This document shows, piece by piece, positions 50,029-58,938 of a stretch of 64,000 bases of DNA; the stretch's first letter is position 1; each line of letters starts with the position of its first letter. Origin of the DNA: RYN-230 sp963717125 (GTDB lineage Bacteria; Actinomycetota; Actinomycetes; Streptosporangiales; Streptosporangiaceae). The notes below the pieces were generated by a model that was not told the DNA's origin, did not search any database, and saw nothing but the letters and a program-made list of their open reading frames with translations. The stretch is from assembly GCA_963717125.1 (NCBI GenBank), contig CAVQVG010000001.1, forward strand, positions 62,001 through 126,000, in the 5' to 3' direction. The position numbers and the translations under genes are program-made.

Positions 50029-50277
50029 GTGACGCAGAACGAACCGGAGGCTACGCCGGGGCCTGCGGCCGGCCCGGCGGCGCCCGGGACGACCGGCGAC
50101 CCGCAGGTGGACGCGGCCCTGCACAGGCTAGCTGACCTGGCCGAGCTGCCGCTGAACGAGCACCCGGCGGTGTTCGAGCAGATCCACGGCGCGCTGGCCG
50201 GGGCGCTCGGCACGCTTGACTCAGGCTCGCATGACTCACGCACGGGCGACCCGGGCCCCGGCGATCCCGGCAACTGA
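50029..50277 (+). CDS. small conserved hypothetical protein upstream of tlyA
   Basis: 82 residues. The centre, VDAALHRLADLAELPLNEHPAVFEQIHGAL, is a helical segment conserved in actinobacterial proteins at this position (Rv1693 in M. tuberculosis occupies it); the flanks are Gly/Pro/Asp-rich. GTG start after GAGAGGAG. It is 19 bases from tlyA and probably cotranscribed. Function unknown. Confidence 0.75.
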   Translation: MTQNEPEATPGPAAGPAAPGTTGDPQVDAALHRLADLAELPLNEHPAVFEQIHGALAGALGTLDSGSHDSRTGDPGPGDPGN

Positions 50278-50296
50278 CCGGCTAGGCAGCCACCAG

Positions 50297-51097
50297 ATGA
50301 GCACGCGGCGACGGCTGGACGCCGAACTGGTCCGGCGTGGCCTGGCCCGGTCCCGGGAGCACGCGGCCGAACTGGTCAGCGCCGGGCGGGTCGCGGTCGC
50401 GGGCCAGGCCGCCGGGAAAACCGCCACCCAGGTCGGCCAGGACGAGCCGATCACGGTGCGGGAGGTCAGCGACGACCCCGGGTACGCGTCCCGCGGCGGC
50501 GGCAAGCTGGCCGGCGCGCTGGCCGCGTTCCCGGCGCTGCGGGTGGCCGGCCGGCGCTGCCTGGACGCGGGCGCGTCCACCGGCGGATTCACCGACGTGC
50601 TGTTGCGGGCCGGCGCCGCCCAGGTGGTGGCGGTGGACGTGGGATACGGCCAGCTGGCCTGGGCGCTGCGCAGCGACGACCGGGTCACCACGGCGGACCG
50701 GGTGAACGTGCGGCACCTGCGCCCAGAGCAGGTGGCCCCGCCCCCCGGGCTGGTCACCGCGGACCTGTCGTTCATCTCGCTCGGCCTGGTGCTGCCCGCG
50801 CTGGCCGCCTGCGCTGCCCCGGACGCCGACTTCCTGCTCCTGGTCAAGCCGCAGTTCGAGGTGGGCAAGGGCCGGGTGGGCGCGGGCGGGGTGGTGCGCG
50901 ACCCGGCGCTGCGCGCGGCGGCGGTGGCGGGCGTCGCGGCCGCCGCGGCGGAACAGGGCCTCGGCGTGGCCGGGGTCACGGCCAGCCCGCTGCCCGGGCC
51001 GGCCGGCAACGTGGAGTACTTCCTCTGGCTGCGCCGCGGCGCGGCACCGCTGGATCCGGCCGCACTGGACCGGGTGATCATGGAAGGACCCCAGTGA
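50297..51097 (+). CDS. tlyA: 16S/23S rRNA 2'-O-ribose methyltransferase TlyA
   Basis: TlyA methylates C1409 of 16S and C1920 of 23S rRNA in mycobacteria and determines capreomycin sensitivity. 266 residues. N-terminal S4 domain (RRRLDAELVRRGLARSREHA), the linker YASRGGGKLAGAL, and an FtsJ-like SAM domain (CLDAGASTGGFTDVLLRAGA, VTADLSFISL, LLLVKPQFEVGKG). ATG 50297 is the family start; the frame opens at 50216. Confidence 0.94.
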   Translation: MSTRRRLDAELVRRGLARSREHAAELVSAGRVAVAGQAAGKTATQVGQDEPITVREVSDDPGYASRGGGKLAGALAAFPALRVAGRRCLDAGASTGGFTDVLLRAGAAQVVAVDVGYGQLAWALRSDDRVTTADRVNVRHLRPEQVAPPPGLVTADLSFISLGLVLPALAACAAPDADFLLLVKPQFEVGKGRVGAGGVVRDPALRAAAVAGVAAAAAEQGLGVAGVTASPLPGPAGNVEYFLWLRRGAAPLDPAALDRVIMEGPQ

Positions 51098-51197
51098 GCG
51101 CCATCCGGTACCGGCTCCCGGCCCCGGGCCGCCAGGCCCGGGCGAGGGGCCGGTCCACGGGCTTGCGCCGGATGGCGCGAACTTCTCAGGAGACACT

Positions 51198-52188
51198 GTG
51201 ACTGCCCCTCGCACCGTGCTGGTGATGGCGCATACCGGGCGGGCGGCCGCGCTGGCCAGCGCCCGGCTGGTGGTGAGTATGCTGCTGTCCGCCGGGATTT
51301 CCGTCCGGATAGTGGACGCCGAGGCGGACGAGCTGCGCTGCGCGGGCGCCGACGTGGTCCGGGCCACGCCGGACGCGGCCCGGGACACCGAGATGGTGAT
51401 CGTCCTGGGCGGCGACGGCACGCTGCTGCGGGTGGCGGAGATGACCAGGCCGGCCGGGGTGCCGCTGCTCGGGGTGAACCTCGGCCACGTCGGCTTCCTG
51501 GCCGAAGCCGAGCACGACGACCTGCCCGACGTCATCGACCGGGTGATCAGCCGCCGGTACACCGTGGAGCACCGGATGACGGTTGATGTGACCGTGCGGC
51601 AAAATGGCACCGTCACCGCCACCACCTGGGCGCTGAACGAGGCCAGCGTGGAGAAGGTGGCCCGGGAGCGGATGATCGAGGTGGTGACGGAGATCGACGG
51701 CCGCCCGCTGTCCCGGTGGGGGTGCGACGGCGTGGTGTGCGCGACTCCGACCGGGTCGACGGCCTACGCGTTTTCGGCGGGCGGCCCGGTGGTCTGGCCG
51801 GAGGTGGAGGCGCTGCTGATGGTGCCGATCAGTGCGCATGCCCTGTTCGCCGGGCCGCTGGTGATATCGCCGCATGCGACGCTCGCGGTGGAGGTCATCA
51901 GCGGGGCCAGCGTCGGCCAGTCGTTCGCGGGTGTGCTGTGGTGCGACGGCCGGCGCCGGGTTCGACCTGCCGCCCGGCGCGCGCATCGAGGTCCGCCGGG
52001 GCAGCCAGCCGGTGCTGCTGGCCCGGCTGCGCGGCGACGGGGAAACCGCGGCGGGCGGCGCGCCGTTCACCGACCGGCTGGTCGCCAAGTTCGGCCTGCC
52101 GGTGGCAGGCTGGCGCGGGCGGCCGCCGGGCCGGGACACCGAACCAGACAGCCGGCACACCGAACAGGAGCCGCGCGCCCATGCTTGA
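51198..52188 (+). CDS. nadK: NAD kinase, frame interrupted by a 1-nt insertion
   Basis: Phosphorylates NAD to NADP. The first frame has VIVLGGDGTLLRVAE (GGDG motif), GVNLGHVGFLAE, ALNEASVEK and DGVVCATPTGSTAYAFSAGGP, reaching GVLWCDGR at about 51,950. The C-terminal family sequence (GFDLPPGARIEVRRG, FTDRLVAKFGLPV) lies in another frame ending at 52188. Removing one C at about 51,955 restores it. As it is essential, a sequencing error is the more likely explanation. It overlaps recN by eight bases. Confidence 0.9.
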
Positions 52189-54034
52189 GGAAGTACGGAT
52201 CACCGCGCTCGGCGTCATCGACGACGCCGTGCTGGAACTGTCCCCCGGGTTCACCGTGGTCACCGGGGAGACCGGGGCAGGCAAGACGATGGTGGTGACC
52301 GGCCTGGGGCTGATGTTCGGCGGCCGGGCCGACCCGGCCCGGGTCCGGCCGGGCGCGGACCGGGCCACCGTGGAAGGCCGGCTCCGGGTGGACCCGCGCG
52401 GCCGGGTCGCCGAGCAGGTCACCGAGGCCGGCGGCGAGCTGGACGACGATGGCACGCTGCTGGTCAGCCGCTCGGTGTCGGCGGAAGGACGGTCGCGCGC
52501 GTTCGCGGGCGGCCGGTCGGTGCCGGTCTCGCTGCTCACCTACCTGGCCGACGACCTGGTCGCGGTGCACGGCCAGGCCGACCAGCAGCAGCTGCTCCGG
52601 GCCGGTCGGCAGCGGGAGGCGCTGGACCGGTTCGGCGGCCCGCCGCTGGCCGCGGCGGCCGGCGACTACCTGCGCGGCTACCAGCGGCACCGGGAGGTCA
52701 CCCAGGAGCTGGCCGAGCTGACCAGCCTGGCCCGGGAACGCGCCCGGGAAGCCGACGACCTGCGCCGCGGGCTGGCCGAGATCGAGCGGCTCGAGCCGGT
52801 CGAGGGCGAGGACACCGAGCTGCGCACCGAAGAGGACCGGCTGGCCAACGCGGACGCGCTGCACAGCGCGGCCACGGTGGCGCACGACGCGCTGCTCGGC
52901 GACCCGGCGAGCGGATCCTATGACCTGCCCGACGCGGTCAGCCTGCTCGGCGCGGCCAGCCAGGCGCTGGCGGCGGTGGCCGGTCACGACCCGGCGCTGG
53001 CCGGGCTGGCCGCCCGGCTCGACGAAGCCAGCTACCTGGTCTCCGATGCGGGCGCCGAGCTGGCCTCCTACCTCCAGTCAGTCGAGGCCGACCCGGCCCG
53101 GCTGGCCGCGGTGCAGGAGCGGCGGGCCGAGCTGACCCGGCTGATCCGCGCCTACGGGCAAGCCGGGCCGGCCCCGGCCGCCCAGACGGACGCGCCCGAG
53201 GCAGCAGACGCGGCCGAGGCGGCCGAGGCGGACGGCGACGCCGCCCAGCCCGGCCCGGACAGCACTGCAGGCGGCGACCTCGCCGCGGTGCTGGCCTGGG
53301 GCAAGCAGGCCGCGGCGCGGCTGGCCGAGCTGGACGGCGACGACGACCGGATCACCGGGCTGGCCGCCGAGGCCGACCGGCTGGCCGGGGAGATGGCCGC
53401 GCTGGCGGCCCAGCTCACCGCGCTGCGCACCGAGGCGGCGAAGCGGTTCGCGGCCGAGGTGACCACGGAACTGGTCGCGCTGGCCATGCCGTACGCCAGC
53501 GTCACGGTGGCGGTCATCCCGCAGGCAGAGTTCGGCCCGCACGGCGCGGACGACGTGGAGCTGCGGCTGGCCGCGCACCCCGGGGCGCCCGCGCTGCCGC
53601 TGGTCAAGGGCGCCTCGGGCGGTGAGCTGTCCCGGGTGATGCTGGCCATCGAGGTGGTGTTCGCCGGCGCCGACCCGGTGCCCACGTTCGTGTTCGACGA
53701 GGTGGATGCCGGGGTGGGCGGGAAGGCCGCGGTGGAGATTGGCCGCCGGCTGGCCCGGCTGGCGCGGCTGGCCCAGGTGATCGTGGTCACCCACCTGCCC
53801 CAGGTGGCCGCGTACGCGGACAACCATCTGGTGGTGCAGAAGGCGGACGACGGCCGGGTCACCCGCAGCGGGGTGACCCGGCTGGACGACGCGGGGCGGG
53901 TCACTGAGCTGTCCCGGATGCTGGCCGGGCTGGAGGATTCCGCGTTTGGCCGGGCGCACGCCGGCGAGCTGCTGTCGGCCGCGGCCGCGGAACGGGCGGC
54001 GGCCGGCCCGGCGCCGGGGGGTCGGCGACGCTGA
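52181..54034 (+). CDS. recN: DNA repair protein RecN
   Basis: SMC-like ATPase acting in double-strand-break repair. 617 residues. It starts MLEEVRITALGVIDDAVLEL, has Walker A in VVTGETGAGKTMVV, a central coiled-coil of about 150-370 split by an Ala/Asp/Glu-rich insertion, and C-terminal ABC signature SGGELSRVMLAIEVV and Walker B FVFDEVDAGVGG. The ATG overlaps the nadK end. tlyA-nadK-recN order as in mycobacteria. Confidence 0.95.
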   Translation: MLEEVRITALGVIDDAVLELSPGFTVVTGETGAGKTMVVTGLGLMFGGRADPARVRPGADRATVEGRLRVDPRGRVAEQVTEAGGELDDDGTLLVSRSVSAEGRSRAFAGGRSVPVSLLTYLADDLVAVHGQADQQQLLRAGRQREALDRFGGPPLAAAAGDYLRGYQRHREVTQELAELTSLARERAREADDLRRGLAEIERLEPVEGEDTELRTEEDRLANADALHSAATVAHDALLGDPASGSYDLPDAVSLLGAASQALAAVAGHDPALAGLAARLDEASYLVSDAGAELASYLQSVEADPARLAAVQERRAELTRLIRAYGQAGPAPAAQTDAPEAADAAEAAEADGDAAQPGPDSTAGGDLAAVLAWGKQAAARLAELDGDDDRITGLAAEADRLAGEMAALAAQLTALRTEAAKRFAAEVTTELVALAMPYASVTVAVIPQAEFGPHGADDVELRLAAHPGAPALPLVKGASGGELSRVMLAIEVVFAGADPVPTFVFDEVDAGVGGKAAVEIGRRLARLARLAQVIVVTHLPQVAAYADNHLVVQKADDGRVTRSGVTRLDDAGRVTELSRMLAGLEDSAFGRAHAGELLSAAAAERAAAGPAPGGRRR

Positions 54035-54106
54035 GCTGTCGGGAGCGCTGCGCGCTGGGCCGCAGCTGGCCCCGGCTGTCCCGGCGGTCTGGCAGGATGG
54101 ACTGCG

Positions 54107-55312
54107 ATGATGGCCCAGTTCCTGAAACTCCCCATAATCCACCGGAGCAGGCCAGCGGACCTGCCGGGGATTACCGGGCGGGCGCGTCTGGACCGCAGGA
54201 CGAAGAATCTCACCAAGCGGCTGAGCATGGGTGACATCGCCATCATCGACCACGTGGACCTGGACAAGGTGAGCGCGGACGCGCTGCTCCGGCTCCAGGT
54301 CGCCGCGGTGGTGAACGCCGCGCCGAGCATCAGCGGCCGGTACCCCAACCTCGGCCCGCAGGTCCTGGTCGAGGCCGGCGTGCCGCTGGTGGACGACGTC
54401 GGCCCCGAGGTGTTCCGCAAGGTCAGCGACGGCACCCAGGTCCGGCTGCACGAGGGCACGCTGTACGTCGGGGACATCGAGGTGGCCACCGGCCAGGTGC
54501 AGACCGCGGAGACGGTGGCGGCCGCGATGGCCGCTACCAAGGACGGCCTCGCGGCCCAGCTGCAGGCCTTCGTGGCCAACACGCTGGAGTACGCCAAGGG
54601 CGAGGGCGGCTTGCTCATCGACGGCATCTCCGCGCCCGACCTGACCACCAAGATCGACGGGCAGCACGTCCTGGTCGTGGTGCGCGGCCAGCACTACCGC
54701 GAGGACCTGGCCGCGCTGCGCGCGTATATCCGCGAGTTCAAGCCGGTCATGGTGGGGGTGGACGGCGGCGCGGACGCGCTGCTGGAGGCCGGGTACCGGC
54801 CCGACATCATCGTCGGTGACATGGACTCGGTCACCGACGACGGGCTGACCTGCGGGGCCGAGCTGGTGGTGCACGCCTACCCGGACGGGCGGGCCCCCGG
54901 GCAGGCCCGGACCGAGCGGCTCGGCCTGTCTTCGGTGCTCTGCCCGGCCGGCGGCACCAGCGAAGACGTCGCGCTGCTGCTGGCCGACGAGAAGGGAGCC
55001 AGCCTCATCGTGGCCGTCGGCACGCACAACACGCTGGACGAGTTCCTGGACAAGGGCCGGTCCGGGTACGCGAGCACCTGGCTGACCCGGCTCCGGGTGG
55101 GCAGCAAGCTGGTGGACGCCAAGGGCGTCAGCCGGCTGTACCGCAACCGCATCTCCGGCTGGGCGCTGCTCGGGCTGGTGCTGGCCGCCTGCTGCACCAT
55201 CCTCGTGGTCATGCTGGCCTCGCCGGCCGGCCAGTCGGCCGGCAAGATCTTCATCACCTACCTCGGGGCCCAGTGGGACGGCGTGCGGTACTGGCTCAGC
55301 GGGCTGCTCTAG
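54107..55312 (+). CDS. steA: SteA-type cytokinesis/cell-envelope protein
   Basis: SteA of Corynebacterium (Rv1697 in M. tuberculosis) forms a membrane complex with SteB that affects cell separation. 401 residues: N-terminal domain (ITGRARLDRRTKNLTKRLSMG), a thiamin-pyrophosphokinase-like domain (MVGVDGGADALLEAGYRPDI, IIVGDMDSVTDDGL), and one C-terminal membrane helix at about 350-375. Directly followed by steB. Whether the pyrophosphokinase-like site is active is unknown. Confidence 0.88.
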   Translation: MMAQFLKLPIIHRSRPADLPGITGRARLDRRTKNLTKRLSMGDIAIIDHVDLDKVSADALLRLQVAAVVNAAPSISGRYPNLGPQVLVEAGVPLVDDVGPEVFRKVSDGTQVRLHEGTLYVGDIEVATGQVQTAETVAAAMAATKDGLAAQLQAFVANTLEYAKGEGGLLIDGISAPDLTTKIDGQHVLVVVRGQHYREDLAALRAYIREFKPVMVGVDGGADALLEAGYRPDIIVGDMDSVTDDGLTCGAELVVHAYPDGRAPGQARTERLGLSSVLCPAGGTSEDVALLLADEKGASLIVAVGTHNTLDEFLDKGRSGYASTWLTRLRVGSKLVDAKGVSRLYRNRISGWALLGLVLAACCTILVVMLASPAGQSAGKIFITYLGAQWDGVRYWLSGLL

Positions 55313-55325
55313 ACCGGGACTCCTC

Positions 55326-56354
55326 GTGATCGACTTCCGATATCACCTCGTTTCCATCGTTGCCGTGTTCCTGGCCCTGGCCATCGGCATCGTGATCGGT
55401 TCCACCTCGGTGCTGAAAGGCGCGGTGCTCAGCGGGCTGCAGAAGACCTCGGCCGCGGAGAGGAGCCGGATCGACTCGCTGTACGCGCAGAACGGCCAGC
55501 TCAAGCAGCAGCTGAACGCGGCCGAATCGTTCGCCTCGGCCAGCGAGCACCTGCTGCTCGACGGCCTGCTGGCCGGGCAGCGGGTGGTGCTGGTCGAGGC
55601 GCCCGGCGCGCCCGGCTCGGTGATCAGCGGGGTGCAGAACGCGCTGACCTCGGCGGGCGCCACGGTGACCGGCCAGGTGCAGTTCCAGACCCAGTTCTTC
55701 AGCACCGGGGCCGAGTCCGGCCTGGACACGCTGAACCGGCAGCTCACCCCGGCCGGGGTGACGCCGCACAGTGGGTCCCCGCAGGCCGCGGCGGCCGCGC
55801 TGATCGCCAGCGCGATCCTGACCAAGGACACCCCGGGCCAGCCGCTGACCGGCAACGCGGCCAGTGCCGACCAGGCCATCCTCAACGGCTACGCGGCGGA
55901 AGGTTACCTAAGCACCAACCCGCGGCCGGCCGACCGTGCCACCCTGGCTGTCGTGATTATCCCGGGCAGCCCGCCGACCACCAACGACGCCAACGTCGCC
56001 AGCCAGACCCTGGTGACGCTGGCCCAGCAGCTGAACCTGGCGGACAGCGGCACCGTGGTGGCCGGCCAGCTGGCCGGCTCCGGGCCGGGCAGCGCCATCG
56101 ACGTGATGCGGGCCGGCGGTCGCGGTGGGCACCTGAGCAGCGTGGACAACGCGGACACCGCGAGCGGCCAGATCGTGGTGGCGCAGGCCCTGTACGAGCA
56201 GCTGGCCCAGGGTAAGTCGGGCAGCTACGGCAGCCTGCCCGGTGCGACCCAGGCCGGCCCGAGCCCGGCGCCGGTCCCGTCGGCCACCCCGTCCAGCACC
56301 GCCACGGCCAGCACCCACACGTCCGCCACCCGGCCGCCGGTGGCCGGGAAGTGA
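55326..56354 (+). CDS. steB: SteB/MctB-like membrane-anchored protein
   Basis: Homologue of the Rv1698/MctB family, linked to copper handling in mycobacteria, and of SteB, partner of SteA. 342 residues from GTG. MIDFRYHLVSIVAVFLALAI is the conserved start with one membrane helix, followed by an LxxQNxxL coiled-coil (SLYAQNGQLKQQLNAAE), a DUF3186-type extracytoplasmic domain and a Ser/Thr/Pro-rich tail. The stop overlaps the next gene (GTGA). Confidence 0.87.
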   Translation: MIDFRYHLVSIVAVFLALAIGIVIGSTSVLKGAVLSGLQKTSAAERSRIDSLYAQNGQLKQQLNAAESFASASEHLLLDGLLAGQRVVLVEAPGAPGSVISGVQNALTSAGATVTGQVQFQTQFFSTGAESGLDTLNRQLTPAGVTPHSGSPQAAAAALIASAILTKDTPGQPLTGNAASADQAILNGYAAEGYLSTNPRPADRATLAVVIIPGSPPTTNDANVASQTLVTLAQQLNLADSGTVVAGQLAGSGPGSAIDVMRAGGRGGHLSSVDNADTASGQIVVAQALYEQLAQGKSGSYGSLPGATQAGPSPAPVPSATPSSTATASTHTSATRPPVAGK

Positions 56355-57262
56355 ACCGGTCAGCCACCACGCTGGCCGCCGCGGCCCTGGCCGCCGCGGC
56401 CGCCCAGGGCAGTTACCGGCTGCTCCGCCGCAGGCCGCCCGCGGGCCCGGATACCTGGGCCCGGACGAATCACCGCGGCGAGCCGGTGACGCTGCTGGCG
56501 GGCCCGGCGGTGGCGGCCGGTGCGGCGCTGGCCGCGGCGGCCAGCCCGGGGCTGCCCGGCCGGGCCCGCGCCGCGCTGCTGGCCGCGGCGGCCGGGGCCG
56601 CCGCGTTCGGCGGCTACGACGACCTGGCGGGCAGCGGCGACCGGCGCGGCTTCCGCGGGCACCTCGGTGCGCTCGGGCACGGCGAGCTGACCACCGGCGC
56701 GGCCAAGCTCGGCGGCATCGGCGTGACCGGGCTGACCGCCAGCGCGCTGCTCGGCGGCGGCCCGCTGGACGCGGCGCTGAACGCGGGCCTCATCGCCGGC
56801 GGGGCCAACCTGGTCAACTTGTTCGACCTGCGGCCCGGCCGGGCCAGTAAGGTCACCGTGGCCGGCGGCGGGCTGCTGGCCGCGGCGGCGCCGCCGGCCG
56901 CGCCGCTGGCCGCGGTGCCGGTGGGCGCCGCGCTGGCGCTGCTCGGCGAGGACCTGGGGGAGCGGGCCATGCTCGGCGACGCGGGGGCGAACGCGCTCGG
57001 CGCGCTGCTCGGCACGGCCGCCGCGGCGGGCCTGCGGCGGCAGGCCCGGGTCGTGCTGCTGGCCGGGATCGTCGGGCTGACCGCGGCCAGCGAGGTGGTC
57101 AGCTTCACCAAGGTGATCGAACGGACCCCGGCGCTGCGCTGGCTCGACATGCTGGGCCGGCGGCCGGTCCCGGCGGCCGCGCCGCCGGCGCAGGCGGGTG
57201 GGCCGGCTGGGCGGACCGCGCCCCCCGGCCCGAGCGCAGCGGCGCCCGCCAGCACGCAGTGA
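56351..57262 (+). CDS. MraY/WecA-like GT4-family membrane protein
   Basis: 303 residues, 8-10 hydrophobic segments, very Ala/Gly-rich. Landmarks of the polyprenyl-phosphate GlcNAc-1-P transferase family are visible in degenerate form: FGGYDDLAGSGDRRGF (DD motif), NLVNLFDLRPGRASK (in place of the N-x-x-D-G-x-D-G loop) and MLGDAGANALGALLG. The second loop lacks the usual Gly-Leu-Asp-Gly, so catalysis is uncertain. It lies between steB and murJ with overlaps on both sides, suggesting a role in wall-precursor lipid metabolism. Confidence 0.75.
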   Translation: MNRSATTLAAAALAAAAAQGSYRLLRRRPPAGPDTWARTNHRGEPVTLLAGPAVAAGAALAAAASPGLPGRARAALLAAAAGAAAFGGYDDLAGSGDRRGFRGHLGALGHGELTTGAAKLGGIGVTGLTASALLGGGPLDAALNAGLIAGGANLVNLFDLRPGRASKVTVAGGGLLAAAAPPAAPLAAVPVGAALALLGEDLGERAMLGDAGANALGALLGTAAAAGLRRQARVVLLAGIVGLTAASEVVSFTKVIERTPALRWLDMLGRRPVPAAAPPAQAGGPAGRTAPPGPSAAAPASTQ

Positions 57263-58938
57263 CCCGCCCGCAGGCGGCGGTGACCGAGCCCGGGGCGCCG
57301 CAGCGGCCCGGCCGGGCCATCGGCCAGGCGGCCGTGCTCATCGGCGCGATCACCGTGGTGTCGAACATCGTCGGGTTCGGCCGTCAGCTCGCGTTCGCGC
57401 ACACCGTGTCGGCGAACTGCCTGGGCACCGCGTACGCGACTGCGAACCAGGTGCCGAACATCGTCTACGACGTGGTCATCGGCGGCGCGCTGACCAGCGT
57501 CCTGGTGCCGGTGCTGGCCGCCCCGGCGGCGCGGCGGCTGGCCGCGAGCGACCCCGGCCGGGACATGGCCGCCGCGGACGCCGAGACCAGCCAGATCGCC
57601 TCGGCCCTGCTCACCTGGACGGTACTGGTGCTCGCGCCAGCCAGCCTGCTCATCGCGGCCGTGTCCGGCCCACTGGCCTCGCTGCTGCTGGCCGGCGCGC
57701 CACGGTGCAAGCACCCGGCCATCTTCACGATCAGCGGGCACATGCTGGCCGTGTTCGCGCCGCAGATCCTGCTCTACGGCCTGGCCGTGGTGCTCTACGG
57801 CATCCTGCAGGCGCACCGCCGGTTCATCTCGCCCGCCCTCGCCCCGGTGCTATCCAGCCTGGTGGTCATCGCCACCTATATAGCCTTCGTCCCCCTCAGC
57901 CACGGGTTCCGGAACCACCTGACCCGGATCCCCACCGTCGCGCTGCTGGTGCTGTCCATCGGCACCACGGTCGGCGTGGCCGCGCTGGCGCTCACCGCGC
58001 TCGGCCCAGCGCTCCGGCTGGGCCTGCGGCTGAGGCCCACGCTGCGCTTCCCGCCCGGCGTGGCCGCCCGGATCCGCGGCCTGGCCGCGGTCGGGGTGGC
58101 CGCGCTGATCGCCCAGGACGCGTCCGTGGTCGCGGTGATCGTGCTGGCTAACAGCCATCAGGCCCGCGGCGCGCTGGTGCTGTACAACTTCGGCTGGCAG
58201 ATGTTCTTCGTGCCGTACGCGGTGCTCGCCGTCCCGCTGGCCACCACCGCCTACCCGGTGCTGTCCGCCGCCCGGGGGGCCAGCTTCGACCGGACGGCCG
58301 CGGCCACCACGCGCGCCGTCATGCTGGTGTCCTGGCTCGGCGCGGCGCTGCTGGCGGGCGCGGCCATCCCGGCCGCCCGGCTGTTCACCCACCATCCGCA
58401 CGACGCCCACCTGCTGGCGCTGACCTTCGCCGCGTTCGCGCCGGGGCTGGTCGGCTACGGGCTGGCCGCCTGCCTGTCCCGGGTGCTGTTCGCCGACGGC
58501 CGGGCCCGGCTGGCCGCGGTGGCGCTGGTCGCCGGGTGGCTGCTGGTCATCGTGGCGGACGTGATCGCGGTGGCGCTGGTGCCGCCCCGGTGGGTGGTGC
58601 CGGTCCTCGGGCTGGGCAACACGGCCGGGCTGACCGCGTGCGGCCTGGCGCTGCTGGCCGTGGTCCGCGGCATGCGCGGGCGCAACGCGCTGCGCGGCAC
58701 CGCCCGGGCCGCCCTCGCGGGCCTGGCCGGCGCGGTGGCCGGGGTCGCGGTCGGCGCCGCCGTGTCCACCGCCCTGCCGGTGCACGGATTCTTGCCTAAC
58801 GCCGGTGCCGCCGTACTCGCCTGCGCCGGTGTCGCGGTGGCGTTCGGGGCCGCGGTCCTGGTCCTCGATGGTCGCGACTTGCGCGCCGTACTGGCGAGGG
58901 TCCGGGAACGCCTGCCCCGGGTCCGGCCGGCCCGCTGA
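57259..58938 (+). CDS. murJ: lipid II flippase MurJ/MviN family
   Basis: A 559-residue polytopic protein, about 14 membrane segments. It has the MVF start ITVVSNIVGFGRQLAFAHTV, NQVPNIVYDVVIGGALTSVLVPVL (characteristic loop), and GILQAHRRFISPALAPVLSS and LYNFGWQMFFVPYAVLAVP. Translocates lipid II across the membrane for peptidoglycan synthesis. The GTG overlaps the previous stop and its own stop overlaps the next ATG by one base (TGATG). Confidence 0.9.
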   Translation: MTRPQAAVTEPGAPQRPGRAIGQAAVLIGAITVVSNIVGFGRQLAFAHTVSANCLGTAYATANQVPNIVYDVVIGGALTSVLVPVLAAPAARRLAASDPGRDMAAADAETSQIASALLTWTVLVLAPASLLIAAVSGPLASLLLAGAPRCKHPAIFTISGHMLAVFAPQILLYGLAVVLYGILQAHRRFISPALAPVLSSLVVIATYIAFVPLSHGFRNHLTRIPTVALLVLSIGTTVGVAALALTALGPALRLGLRLRPTLRFPPGVAARIRGLAAVGVAALIAQDASVVAVIVLANSHQARGALVLYNFGWQMFFVPYAVLAVPLATTAYPVLSAARGASFDRTAAATTRAVMLVSWLGAALLAGAAIPAARLFTHHPHDAHLLALTFAAFAPGLVGYGLAACLSRVLFADGRARLAAVALVAGWLLVIVADVIAVALVPPRWVVPVLGLGNTAGLTACGLALLAVVRGMRGRNALRGTARAALAGLAGAVAGVAVGAAVSTALPVHGFLPNAGAAVLACAGVAVAFGAAVLVLDGRDLRAVLARVRERLPRVRPAR

